This document shows, in pieces, positions 1 through 6,895 of a DNA stretch of 13,886 nucleotides. Numbering within the stretch: the stretch's first letter is position 1; each line of letters begins with the position of its first letter. The stretch lies in assembly GCA_910584785.1 (NCBI GenBank), contig CAJUDX010000075.1, forward strand, positions 1 through 13,886, given 5' to 3'. The translations under genes were made by a program, and so were the position numbers. The notes beneath the pieces are model-generated. The model was not told where the DNA came from and searched no databases. It worked only from the letters and a program-made list of their open reading frames with translations. This stretch comes from an uncultured Lachnospiraceae bacterium (GTDB lineage Bacteria; Bacillota; Clostridia; Lachnospirales; Lachnospiraceae).

Positions 1-55
1 GCACTTGGAATACCTGAACTTAGACCGCCTAATCGGCGGTGAACTTTTACAGTAA
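1..55 (-). repeat. Partial inverted copy of the 108-bp intergenic repeat
   Basis: Read on the minus strand, these bases match the first 55 bases of the 108-bp unit that occurs twice at 10131-10346, with 5 differences. The remaining 53 bases of the unit would lie beyond the left window edge. Bases 24-40 form a hairpin with stem ACCGCC/GGCGGT and a 5-base loop. In the other copies the same stem is ACTGCC/GGCAGT, so a C-G pair here replaces a T-A pair and pairing is kept. Because an upstream gene may end just left of the window, the hairpin could also act as a weak terminator on the + strand, but it lacks a real T-run. Function unknown. Confidence 0.85.
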
Positions 56-105
56 GTATAAAGTTTTTTGGAAAAATGATCAACCTGAAAGTTTTCTTTT
101 TTTGC

Positions 106-134
106 TTTCGTTTTAATAGGTAGTATGCTATGAT
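106..134 (+). promoter_or_regulatory. Probable extended -10 promoter for the S1-protein gene
   Basis: TATGAT at 129-134 is preceded directly by TGC (126-128), giving an extended -10 element. The hexamer 17 bp upstream (TTTCGT, 106-111) is a poor -35. Transcription would start near 141, leaving a leader of only about 25 nt before the gene. The same TATGCTAT core recurs at 12916-12923 and 13763-13770 in this window, which supports the call. An alternative pairing is TTGCTT (102-107) with TATGCT (124-129), spaced by 16 bp. Confidence 0.5.
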
Positions 135-166
135 AGAGAAAGTGCAAGAAAGGAAGGTATATGACT

Positions 167-1078
167 ATGAGTGAAGAATTAAAGAACAGAGAAGAGACGA
201 TGGCGGATTATGAGGCGGAGCTGGAGGCTTCATTTAAGAAGGTAAAGGAAGGGGATATTCTGACCGGTACGGTAATTAGTGTGGATGATGAGCAGGTGAT
301 TCTTGATTTGAAATATTATGCGGAAGGTATTATTTCCAAGGATGATTTATCCAGCGACCCTGACTTCCAATTAAAGGAAGAGATTCATCCCGGCGATGAG
401 ATAACAGCGACAGTAATTAAGACCGATGACGGCGAGGGAAATATTGTCCTGTCCAGGAAGGAAGCAAATGATGTTCTGGCCTGGGATAAGTTAAAGAAGA
501 TGATGGAAGAGCGGACGGTGGTTAAGGTTAAGATTGCAGAAATCGTAAAGAGCGGGGCGGTTGCCTTCCTTGAGGGAATCCGCGGCTTTATCCCGGCATC
601 CAAGCTTGCTGCAGAGTATGTGGAAAACCTGGACGAGTGGGCAGGAAAAACGCTGGAGGTTACAGTAATTACGGTTGACGAGGAAGCAAAGCGGCTGGTG
701 CTTTCCGGGCGCGAGGTAGCCAGGGAGAAATTAGCCCAGGAGAACCGCAAACGGGTGGCAAAGTGCCAGGTGGGTGCAGTGGTTGAGGGAACCGTGGAGA
801 CATTAAAAGACTACGGCGCCTTTGTTACCTTAGAAAACGGGCTTACCGGTCTTTTGCATATTTCTCAGATCAGCAGCCAGCGAATCAAACATCCGGGTGT
901 GGTATTAAAAGAGGGACAGACGATTCAGGTTAAAATTTTATCGACAGATAATGGAAAAATCAGTCTTTCCATGAAGGCGATTGAGCCGGACGAGGAGCCG
1001 GAGGAAGTATTTGATTATCAGGAAAATGGTGCAGCGACGACAGGATTGGGCGCGCTGTTAAAGGACCTGAAATTATAG
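167..1078 (+). CDS. Three-domain S1 RNA-binding protein (ribosomal protein S1-like)
   Basis: A cytosolic RNA-binding protein built from three S1 (OB-fold) domains. Counted from the upstream ATG at 161, they lie at residues about 28-100, 116-184 and 203-273. The third is the most canonical, with GAVVEGTV, DYGAFV and GLLHISQIS. The C-terminus is acidic and ends in GLGALLKDLKL. Such proteins are annotated as S1-like or RpsA homologues in Firmicutes and are thought to aid mRNA handling or translation. This one is shorter than the six-domain S1 of Proteobacteria and has no IspH fusion, as occurs in some clostridia. I prefer the ATG at 167 (MSEELKN) because AGGAAGG (151-157) then sits 9 bases upstream; the ATG at 161 leaves only 3. 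It is the first gene after the promoter, and 38 bp with no terminator separate it from the alarmone synthetase gene. Whether it is truly ribosome-bound cannot be seen. Confidence 0.9.
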   Translation: MSEELKNREETMADYEAELEASFKKVKEGDILTGTVISVDDEQVILDLKYYAEGIISKDDLSSDPDFQLKEEIHPGDEITATVIKTDDGEGNIVLSRKEANDVLAWDKLKKMMEERTVVKVKIAEIVKSGAVAFLEGIRGFIPASKLAAEYVENLDEWAGKTLEVTVITVDEEAKRLVLSGREVAREKLAQENRKRVAKCQVGAVVEGTVETLKDYGAFVTLENGLTGLLHISQISSQRIKHPGVVLKEGQTIQVKILSTDNGKISLSMKAIEPDEEPEEVFDYQENGAATTGLGALLKDLKL

Positions 1079-1116
1079 TTCAGGTGTATTCATAAGTTGA
1101 GAATGGAGGGAAATGA

Positions 1117-1995
1117 TTGAAAAATACCCCAAAATATGGCGATGAAATAGACCGCTGGGAGGAAACCATGTACCTCTACGAGTCGGCACTAAAGACAATG
1201 ACCATGAAGGCGGAGATGATGAATGATGAGTTTGTCCACCGCTACCGCTATAACCCTATCGAACACATTAAGTCACGTCTGAAAAGTGCAGATAGTATCG
1301 TGCGCAAGTTAAAGCAGGACGGCTACGATGTGACAATTGAAAATATGAATACAAAATTGAGCGATATTGCCGGTGTGCGGATTATCTGCTCCTTTACCTC
1401 GGACATTTATCAGATTGCGGAGATGATAAGGGGGCAGGAGGATATTACCGTGCTCTATGTCAAGGATTACATCCGCCATCCCAAGCCCAATGGTTATAAA
1501 AGCTATCATATGGTAATTTCTCTGCCAGTATATTTAAGCGATGGGCGGAAGGATGTCAAGGTGGAAGTTCAGATTCGCTCGGTAGGTATGGATTTCTGGG
1601 CCAGCTTAGAGCACAAGATTACCTATAAGTTTGAGGGGTGTGCACCAAAGGCCTTGCTCCAGGATTTAAAAGCCTGTGCAGATATTGTTGACATGCTGGA
1701 TAATAAGATGTATTTTTTAAATGAAGCGATTCTGGCAATTGCTGAGGAGCAGAAGCGGGCAAAGGAGCAGGAGGAGTGCGAAAGTACAGAGGAAGAAGCT
1801 AAAGAGAACGAGATAAAAGTGAAAGAAGCAGGAGAAAAAGAGACGAAGGAAGAGTTCAGAGAGAAAGGCACTAAAGAAAACGGATATAACGAAATTCAGG
1901 ACAATGAAATTCAGGACAATGAAATTCAGGAAAACGAAATTCAGGAAAACAAAATTCAGGAAAACAAAATTCAGGAAAACAGGACGGAAGGATAA
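1117..1995 (+). CDS. Small alarmone synthetase (RelQ/YjbM-like GTP pyrophosphokinase) with repetitive tail
   Basis: Makes the stringent-response nucleotides ppGpp/pppGpp from ATP and GDP/GTP in the cytosol. Residues about 40-175 form a RelA/SpoT synthetase domain: LSDIAGVRIIC at 81-91, the substrate motif KPNGYKSYH at 123-131, EVQIRS at 150-155 and WASLEHK at 161-167. No HD hydrolase, TGS or ACT domain is present, so it belongs with the small synthetases; the DYIRHPKPNGYKSYH-like context resembles RelQ (YjbM). Those proteins usually have about 210 residues. This one has 292, because residues about 208-292 add a highly charged tail ending in six pentapeptide repeats (258-287). The start is TTG at 1117, preceded by GGAGGG (1105-1110) at 6 bases; the nearby ATG at 1113 gives only a few codons. 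Its stop lies 5 bp before dtd, and the dtd ribosome binding site falls inside its last codons, so the two are probably translated together. Confidence 0.93.
   Translation: MKNTPKYGDEIDRWEETMYLYESALKTMTMKAEMMNDEFVHRYRYNPIEHIKSRLKSADSIVRKLKQDGYDVTIENMNTKLSDIAGVRIICSFTSDIYQIAEMIRGQEDITVLYVKDYIRHPKPNGYKSYHMVISLPVYLSDGRKDVKVEVQIRSVGMDFWASLEHKITYKFEGCAPKALLQDLKACADIVDMLDNKMYFLNEAILAIAEEQKRAKEQEECESTEEEAKENEIKVKEAGEKETKEEFREKGTKENGYNEIQDNEIQDNEIQENEIQENKIQENKIQENRTEG
1888..1977 (+). repeat. Six 15-bp in-frame tandem repeats inside the alarmone synthetase gene
   Basis: Six consecutive 15-bp units of the form AAYRAAATTCAGGAM encode N-(E/K)-I-Q-(D/E). They differ only at the third base of the first codon, the first base of the second and the last base. 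Because the unit is a multiple of three, gain or loss by slippage changes tail length without breaking the frame. The units occupy residues 258-287, directly before the last five residues. Confidence 0.97.
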
Positions 1996-2000
1996 GGAAA

Positions 2001-2453
2001 ATGAAGGTCGTATTGCAGCGGGTGCAGAAGGCGTCGGTGGCAGTGGAGGGGCAGGTGATTGGCAGGATTGCCCAGGGCTTTCTTCTGCTGGTGGGGATTT
2101 CCCATGCGGATGAGGAAAAGACTGCCGATAAGATGATGGATAAAATCTGCCGCCTGCGGATTTTTGAGGATGACCAGGGAAAAACAAATTGTTCGCTGGC
2201 AGATGTGGGAGGGCAGGTGCTGGTGATCAGCCAGTTTACCCTGTATGCGGACTGCCGCAAGGGGAACCGTCCCGGCTTTACCGGCGCAGGTGCACCGGAT
2301 AAGGCGAAGGCATTGTACGAATATATGGTACAGGGATTTAAGGCGCGCCTTCCTGTGGTGGAGCAGGGCAGTTTCGGCGCCAAGATGGAAGTGGATTTGG
2401 TCAATGACGGTCCATTCACCCTGGTATTAGACAGCGAAGAACTGGGGTTTTAA
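2001..2453 (+). CDS. dtd: D-aminoacyl-tRNA deacylase (D-Tyr-tRNA deacylase)
   Basis: Hydrolyses D-amino acids (and Gly) mischarged onto tRNA, a chirality proofreading step that keeps D-residues out of proteins; the family acts as a homodimer in the cytosol. The 150-residue length is typical. The MKVVLQRVQKASVAV start, SQFTLY at 77-82 and NDGPFT at 135-140 (the Gly-cisPro active-site region) are family hallmarks, and no key residue looks altered. The ATG at 2001 follows GGAAGG (1986-1991) at 9 bases, which lies within the end of the alarmone synthetase gene. Linkage of dtd to a (p)ppGpp synthetase gene is familiar from Firmicutes, where it normally sits beside long RelA; here the neighbour is a small synthetase. 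It is probably co-transcribed with the genes on both sides. Confidence 0.97.
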   Translation: MKVVLQRVQKASVAVEGQVIGRIAQGFLLLVGISHADEEKTADKMMDKICRLRIFEDDQGKTNCSLADVGGQVLVISQFTLYADCRKGNRPGFTGAGAPDKAKALYEYMVQGFKARLPVVEQGSFGAKMEVDLVNDGPFTLVLDSEELGF

Positions 2454-2479
2454 CTTTATTAATGAGGAGATGAAAAACG

Positions 2480-3874
2480 ATGCCAAAGAAAACAAGAGGA
2501 CAGGAACTGGCAGATAAATTGACATGGAGAGCACCCCATATTGCAAAGGATGCGCCAAAGCAGGTGAATAAGGCCCATAAATTTTGTGAAGGCTATAAGA
2601 AGTTTCTGGATGAAGGTAAGACAGAGAGAGAATGTGTGCGGTATGCGGTAAAACTTTTAGAGGAGAGGGGCTACCGGCAGTTTGACAGCGGAAGCGTTTA
2701 TGTTCCGGGGGATAAGGTGTATTTTGTCAACCGCGGAAAATCGCTGATTGCCACGACATTCGGCAGTGAGCCGTTAGAGAAGGGGGTCAGGATCAATGGG
2801 GCCCATATTGACTCCCCGCGTCTGGATTTAAAGCCGATGCCGTTATTGGAAAAGGAAGATATTGCCTATTTAAAAACGCATTATTATGGAGGAATCCGCA
2901 AATACCAGTGGGGGACCACGCCGCTGGCAATGCACGGTGTTGTGGTGAAAACCGATGGAACGGTGGTGGAGATCTCGATTGGGGAAAAGCCTGGAGAACC
3001 TGTATTCTGTATTACGGATTTACTTCCCCATCTGTCACGCAGGCAGAATGAGCGGCATTTAAACGAGGGAATCCGCGGCGAGGAGTTAAATATCCTGGTG
3101 GCCTCCCTTCCTTATCAGGATGAGGCGGTGAAGGAGCCGGTAAAACTGATGGCGCTTCAGTTATTAAATGAAAAATATGGGATAACTGAGCGCGATTTCT
3201 GCCGTGCAGAGATTGAGATGGTTCCGGCATTTAAGGCAGCGGATGTGGGACTGGATCGCAGTATGGTGGGCGCATATGGGCAGGATGACCGGGTTTGTGC
3301 CTATACAGCACTGGTGGCTGAGATGGAAACGGAGCTTCCCTCCTATACAACAGTGACGATATTAACGGATAAGGAAGAAATTGGGTCCGAGGGAAATACA
3401 GGGCTTAATTCCGATTATGTTCTTCATTATATTGAAGATTTAGCGGATATTGCCGGTGTCCCGGTGCGGAAGGTGTTAAGAAATTCTATCTGCCTGTCCT
3501 CAGACGTTAATGCCGCCTACGATCCAAATTACCCTGAAGTCTATGATAAGACCAATGCCTGTTTTGTCAATCGGGGCTGTGTGCTGACGAAGTATACCGG
3601 GGCGAGGGGAAAATCCTCGTCCAACGATGCCGGGGCAGAGCTGATGGCAAAGGTGATTGGGATCATGGAAAAAGAAGGCGTGTACTGGCAGACTGGAGAG
3701 ATGGGAAAAGTAGATGAGGGCGGCGGCGGAACCATTGCCAAATATGTGGCCCATATGGATGTGGATACGGTGGATTTAGGTGTTCCGATCCTTTCCATGC
3801 ATGCCCCCTTTGAACTGGCTTCCAAGCTGGACATATATCATACGTATAAAGCATTCCGGGCATTTTATAAGTAA
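2480..3874 (+). CDS. M18-family zinc aminopeptidase
   Basis: A cytosolic metallo-aminopeptidase of family M18 (aspartyl aminopeptidase/aminopeptidase I type) that removes N-terminal residues, often acidic ones, from peptides. The metal ligands are visible in order: H109 in GAHIDSPR, D269/D270 in GQDDR, the E299-E300 pair in DKEEIGSEG, D342 in SSDVNAAYDP, and H441 in SMHAPFE. The 464-residue length is usual and no signal peptide is present. The ATG at 2480 is preceded by GAGGAG (2464-2469) at 10 bases. It starts 26 bp after dtd with no terminator between, so it belongs to the same transcript. Four bases after its stop lies the 198-bp inverted-repeat element, which may end or process the message. 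Substrate preference cannot be read from the sequence. Confidence 0.95.
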   Translation: MPKKTRGQELADKLTWRAPHIAKDAPKQVNKAHKFCEGYKKFLDEGKTERECVRYAVKLLEERGYRQFDSGSVYVPGDKVYFVNRGKSLIATTFGSEPLEKGVRINGAHIDSPRLDLKPMPLLEKEDIAYLKTHYYGGIRKYQWGTTPLAMHGVVVKTDGTVVEISIGEKPGEPVFCITDLLPHLSRRQNERHLNEGIRGEELNILVASLPYQDEAVKEPVKLMALQLLNEKYGITERDFCRAEIEMVPAFKAADVGLDRSMVGAYGQDDRVCAYTALVAEMETELPSYTTVTILTDKEEIGSEGNTGLNSDYVLHYIEDLADIAGVPVRKVLRNSICLSSDVNAAYDPNYPEVYDKTNACFVNRGCVLTKYTGARGKSSSNDAGAELMAKVIGIMEKEGVYWQTGEMGKVDEGGGGTIAKYVAHMDVDTVDLGVPILSMHAPFELASKLDIYHTYKAFRAFYK

Positions 3875-3878
3875 TGTA

Positions 3879-4076
3879 ATGATGTTGGGGTCAAAAGAGC
3901 TTTTGCCCCCATCTGATACCAGATTGTTCCGCACTTCGTACTCTCACAATCCTCAAAAACATTCAAAATCTGCCCTAATCGGGCTACTTTTTCATGTTTT
4001 TGGCGGGTTCCAAGGTCAAAAATCCTCTTGCAAGCAAGCTTGCATCAGATTTTCGACCTTTTGACCCTGGTATCAT
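3879..4076. repeat. 198-bp MITE-like element with terminal inverted repeats and multiple stems
   Basis: The ends are inverted repeats: 3879-3897 and the reverse complement of 4058-4076 agree at 15 of 19 positions (ATGAT....GGGTCAAAAG). The trinucleotide GTA directly flanks both sides (3876-3878, 4077-4079), a possible short target duplication. Inside, nested pairings form a branched fold: GATACCAG (3915-3922) with CTGGTATC (4067-4074); GATTGT (3922-3927) with ACAATC (3946-3951); AAAAACAT (3955-3962) with ATGTTTTT (3994-4001) enclosing GCCC/GGGC; AAGGTC plus AAAATC (4012-4024) with GATTTT plus GACCTT (4048-4060) enclosing TGCAAGC/GCTTGCA. A separate hairpin occupies 3887-3910. No convincing gene lies within. 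It separates the aminopeptidase and lipoprotein genes. It could be a nonautonomous mobile element, a noncoding RNA or both. Confidence 0.75.
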
Positions 4077-4117
4077 GTAATTAAGTAAATGGAAAAGAGA
4101 AAGAAAAGGAAAAGGTA

Positions 4118-5182
4118 ATGATGAAAAAATGGATAAGAGTGATACTTTGTGCTGCCATTGTCACACTGGCAGTGGCTGGCTGTAAGAAAAAGGAGGCTGA
4201 GGAAACGACAGAGGCGCCCACCGAATCGGCTGCACCAGTGGAGATCCCTGAGGCTTCGGTGGTTTTAGGGGAATATAAGGGGATTTCCATTGCTGACCCT
4301 TACCAGGAAGTTACAGATGAGGCACTGGAGGCGAGGATACAGCAGGATTTGGCGGCGAATCCGGTGATTACCAATGTGGATCGCCCGGCTGAGAATGGCG
4401 ATGTGGTGAATATTGATTATGTGGGAATGAAGGACGGTGTACCGTTTGAACGCGGGGCGGATGATAATTTTGACCTTACCCTGGGTTCAAACAGCTTTAT
4501 TGAAGGGTTTGAAGAGGGGCTTGTGGGAGCAAAGACAGGGGATGAACTGAGTTTAAATCTGAAATTCCCTGATGATTACTGGAATGCGGAAATGGCTGGA
4601 CAGGAAGTGGTCTTTGATGTCACAGTCAATGCAGTAAAGGAGCAGAGTGAGGCAGAACTCAATGACGAGTTTGTCCAGAGGGTATCAGAGGAAAGCAAAA
4701 CGGTGGAAGAATACCGCGCCGAACTGCGAAAGACGATGGAGGACGAGGCCAGGGAAATGGCTGATTTCCAGTTACAAAATGATGTGATGGAAAAGGTCGT
4801 GGAAAATGCAACCTTTACCGGCCTGGACGTCCAGGTGGATGCTCAGTTAAACCAGGAGATTAGCATGTTGGAAAGTGCACTCAGCCAGCAGGGAGGAACG
4901 CTGGAGGATTATGCTGCCATGAGCGGAACCGATGTCGAAGGGCTTACCGCACAGCTCAGGGAAGAAATCCTGAGTGTGACCCAGCTGAATTTGGTAACTG
5001 ATGCTGTGGCAGAGAAGGAAGGGCTTAAGGCAGATGACGCTTCGCGCAGCAGGCTGGCAGAGTTAAACCGCGTGGAGGATGTAACTGTTCTTGTGACCCA
5101 GTATGGTCAGGAAGCCGTCGATAAGACCGCACGAAGAATCCGCGTGATGGATTTTCTGACGGAGAATGCAAAGGTAGAGTAA
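4118..5182 (+). CDS. Exported trigger-factor-like peptidyl-prolyl isomerase lipoprotein
   Basis: A membrane-anchored folding helper outside the cytoplasmic membrane. Residues 1-22 are a lipoprotein signal: basic start, hydrophobic stretch, then VAGC with the lipidated Cys at 22. After a Glu/Thr-rich spacer, residues about 47-90 match the linker that precedes the isomerase domain in trigger factor (LGEYKGISI...VTDEAL). Residues 92-174 form the FKBP-type isomerase domain (GDVVNIDYVG, GVPFERG, FIEGFEEGLVG, FPDDYW, VFDVTVNAV). Residues about 175-345 resemble the trigger factor C-terminal chaperone domain. The N-terminal ribosome-binding domain of trigger factor is absent. The role is inferred by analogy with PrsA. 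Starts at 4118 (AGGA at 4107-4110, 7 bases upstream) and 4121 (5 bases from AAGG) are both possible. No clear promoter lies between the 198-bp element and this gene. The next gene is xpt, 119 bp on. Confidence 0.9.
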   Translation: MMKKWIRVILCAAIVTLAVAGCKKKEAEETTEAPTESAAPVEIPEASVVLGEYKGISIADPYQEVTDEALEARIQQDLAANPVITNVDRPAENGDVVNIDYVGMKDGVPFERGADDNFDLTLGSNSFIEGFEEGLVGAKTGDELSLNLKFPDDYWNAEMAGQEVVFDVTVNAVKEQSEAELNDEFVQRVSEESKTVEEYRAELRKTMEDEAREMADFQLQNDVMEKVVENATFTGLDVQVDAQLNQEISMLESALSQQGGTLEDYAAMSGTDVEGLTAQLREEILSVTQLNLVTDAVAEKEGLKADDASRSRLAELNRVEDVTVLVTQYGQEAVDKTARRIRVMDFLTENAKVE

Positions 5183-5268
5183 GTGCAGCAGAGAAAGCAA
5201 TGGGTTCCAGAGCTGCCAAAAGCCGCTCCGCCATAATCGTGGAGTAAGCACAGCAGAGAATGCAATGG
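5177..5268. repeat. Imperfect 27-bp direct repeat pair, 65 bp apart
   Basis: The 27 bases at 5177-5203 recur at 5242-5268 with 3 mismatches (common pattern GAGTAAG..CAGCAGAGAA.GCAATGG). The first copy overlaps the last codons and stop of the isomerase gene; the second sits in the 119-bp gap before xpt. This looks like an old local duplication of the gene end. I see no terminator, purine riboswitch or clear promoter in the gap. Confidence 0.8.
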
Positions 5269-5301
5269 TCGGGAAGTACACTTGAACAAGAGGAGGATAA
5301 G

Positions 5302-5886
5302 ATGGAGTTACTAAAGGAGAGAATCCGCCGGGATGGAAAGATTAAAGCAGGGAATGTATTGAAGGTAGACAGTTTTTTAAATCATCAGATGGACGTCCAG
5401 CTGTTTGCAGCGATTGGGCGGGAGTTTAAGGAGCGATTTGCCGGTGAACAGGTGAATAAGATTCTTACTATCGAAGCGTCGGGCATTGGCATTGCCTGTG
5501 TTACAGCGCAGAGCTTTGGAGTCCCGGTTGTTTTTGCCAAGAAAACGCAGACGAAAAACATTGCCGGGGAGGTTTATACCACACAGGTGGAATCCTATAC
5601 CCATGGTCGGGTTTATGATATTATTGTTTCCCGTGAGTTTTTAGGACAAGGGGATAAGGTTCTTTTAATTGATGATTTTTTAGCCAATGGAAAGGCGCTT
5701 GAGGGCCTGGCCCGTTTGGTGGAGGATTCCGGTGCAGAGTTAGTGGGCGCGGGAATAGTGATTGAAAAGGGTTTTCAGCCAGGCGGTGAAATGCTGAGAG
5801 CCAAGGGAATCCGTGTGGAATCCCTGGCTGTGGTAGAAAGTATGGATGAGGCGACAGGAGAGATTCGTTTCCGGGGAGAGGATTAG
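5302..5886 (+). CDS. xpt: Xanthine phosphoribosyltransferase
   Basis: Purine salvage enzyme converting xanthine and PRPP into XMP in the cytosol. At 194 residues it equals the length of the Bacillus subtilis enzyme. The PRPP-binding signature VLLIDDFLANGKA is at residues 120-132, and the N-terminal MELLKERI.RDG and the K(T/A)-rich flexible loop region near 79-95 match the family. The start is the ATG at 5302, placed 5 bases after AGGAGG (5291-5296); the frame is open back to 5260 but without a binding site there. In many Firmicutes xpt lies behind a guanine riboswitch with pbuX; neither is seen here. The HAD phosphatase gene starts one base after its stop region, so the two are translationally coupled. 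Confidence 0.96.
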   Translation: MELLKERIRRDGKIKAGNVLKVDSFLNHQMDVQLFAAIGREFKERFAGEQVNKILTIEASGIGIACVTAQSFGVPVVFAKKTQTKNIAGEVYTTQVESYTHGRVYDIIVSREFLGQGDKVLLIDDFLANGKALEGLARLVEDSGAELVGAGIVIEKGFQPGGEMLRAKGIRVESLAVVESMDEATGEIRFRGED

Positions 5887-5887
5887 G

Positions 5888-6679
5888 ATGAACGTTCGAA
5901 AAGCATTGTTTTTTGATGTGGACGGAACGCTGATCAGTGAAAGAAATGGACAGATTCCAGAAAGTGCGCACAGGGCGATTCAGGCAGCGAGACAAAAAGG
6001 ACATTTGGCCTTTGTTAATTCCGGGCGTGTGTTCAGCCTTCTTGATCCTATCCGCCAGGCAATTGCGATGGACGGCTATCTCTGCGGCTGCGGAACCTAT
6101 ATTATTTTGGGTGATAAAGAATTGTATGCCAGAAAAATTCCCCATGAGCGGGGAATAGAGATAAAGGCGATTTTAGCTAAACATGGGATGGAAGGGATTT
6201 TAGAGGGAAAGGGAGGCTGTCACTTTCGCCGGGAGACGTCCCCGATGCCGCGTCTGGAGCAGATTCGCCGCAATATCCAGCAGGCAGGCGGTGTATCGCC
6301 GTATGTGCTGGAGGAGGATAATTATGATTTTGATAAATTCTGCTGTGTCTCAGATGCTTCAAGTGATGTCGCAGGTTTTATCCGGGAACTGCCGGACTTT
6401 GATGTAATTGACCGGGGAAATGATTTTTGGGAGTGTGTGCCCAAAGGTCATTCTAAGGCAACGGCGATTCACCGGGTACTGGAGGCCTGTGGGATTCCAC
6501 TGGAAAATGCCTATGTATTTGGCGATAGTACAAACGATTTGTCGATGTTCGCCTGTGCTAAACATGCTGTGCTGATGGGCCGGCATGATAAGGAGCTGGA
6601 GCCCTATGCAACCTTTGTGACAAAAACCGTGGAAGAAGATGGAATTGCCTGGGCGATGGAGGCATTGGGCATTATCTGA
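5888..6679 (+). CDS. Cof-type HAD-superfamily phosphatase
   Basis: A cytosolic hydrolase of the HAD superfamily, Cof (IIB) subfamily, whose members dephosphorylate sugar phosphates, nucleotides or cofactors. Motif I is DVDGT with catalytic D10 and D12; motif II is FVNSGR with S45; the motif III lysine is K186 or K190; motif IV is GDSTND at 212-217. The stretch between motifs II and III is a Cof-type cap. At 263 residues it has normal length. The ATG at 5888 comes one base after the xpt stop, with GGAGAGG (5876-5882) inside the end of xpt; upstream in-frame starts would overlap xpt and lack a site. The substrate is unknown. Pairing with xpt invites a guess at nucleotide metabolism, but nothing in the sequence proves it. 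Confidence 0.93.
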   Translation: MNVRKALFFDVDGTLISERNGQIPESAHRAIQAARQKGHLAFVNSGRVFSLLDPIRQAIAMDGYLCGCGTYIILGDKELYARKIPHERGIEIKAILAKHGMEGILEGKGGCHFRRETSPMPRLEQIRRNIQQAGGVSPYVLEEDNYDFDKFCCVSDASSDVAGFIRELPDFDVIDRGNDFWECVPKGHSKATAIHRVLEACGIPLENAYVFGDSTNDLSMFACAKHAVLMGRHDKELEPYATFVTKTVEEDGIAWAMEALGII

Positions 6680-6768
6680 TGTGGTTTGTTTTAACTGCTG
6701 TAATCATCATTCCTCCCTTTTAATGCATTTTTTCCAAGATTTTTTATCAAATTCCCCCACTTTTCCTA

Positions 6769-6797
6769 TATCCAATTCATAGAATTTGTTTTATAAT
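6769..6797 (+). promoter_or_regulatory. Promoter for the penicillin-binding protein operon
   Basis: A perfect TATAAT lies at 6792-6797. The hexamer at 17 bp spacing, TATCCA (6769-6774), matches the -35 consensus at only 3 of 6 positions. Transcription would begin near 6804. The stretch before it (6680-6768), after the HAD phosphatase gene, is T-rich and shows no clear terminator stem. Confidence 0.55.
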
Positions 6798-6798
6798 A

Positions 6799-6848
6799 GG
6801 GATAATCCCCACCAGAGCGAGATTGAAACTCACTCCTGCTCCAGGGGA
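6799..6848 (+). promoter_or_regulatory. Palindrome and hairpin in the PBP leader
   Basis: GGGATAATCCC (6799-6809) is a perfect 11-bp palindrome around a central A and overlaps the expected transcription start, a position suited to a repressor operator. A second, mutually exclusive pairing is possible in RNA: TCCCC (6806-6810) with GGGGA (6844-6848), enclosing GAGC (6815-6818) with GCTC (6838-6841) and GAG (6819-6821) with CTC (6833-6835). The leader is about 92 nt long. No known riboswitch class is recognised. Confidence 0.4.
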
Positions 6849-6895
6849 AATTTGACTGACAGAAAGAGCTTAAGTTACGAGAAAGGAATAACACC

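Noticed and set aside
1077..1097. TTCAGGTGTATTC resembling part of the 108-bp repeat
   Set aside because: The match is short and needs an inserted base; the hairpin and the rest of the repeat are missing.
1113..1145. ATG start at 1113 for the alarmone synthetase
   Set aside because: That frame stops after ten codons; the TTG at 1117 opens the full-length protein with good spacing.
1717..2419. Antisense open frames over the repeat tail of the alarmone synthetase and dtd
   Set aside because: They mirror the 15-bp repeats and the dtd coding strand; no promoter or binding site supports them.
3887..3910. Hairpin after the aminopeptidase gene as a rho-independent terminator
   Set aside because: The stem is good but no T-run follows; it is better described as part of the 198-bp element.
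3780..4064. A 94-codon open frame running across the end of the aminopeptidase gene into the 198-bp element
   Set aside because: It lies in another frame of a solid gene, has no ribosome binding site, and the rest is inverted-repeat DNA.
5183..5301. Guanine (purine) riboswitch ahead of xpt
   Set aside because: Many Firmicute xpt genes have one, but the conserved loop and junction bases are not present here; only a chance ATAATC occurs.
6819..6830. GATTGAAAC, similar to the end of many CRISPR repeats
   Set aside because: It occurs once, with no repeat spacing around it and no cas genes in the window.
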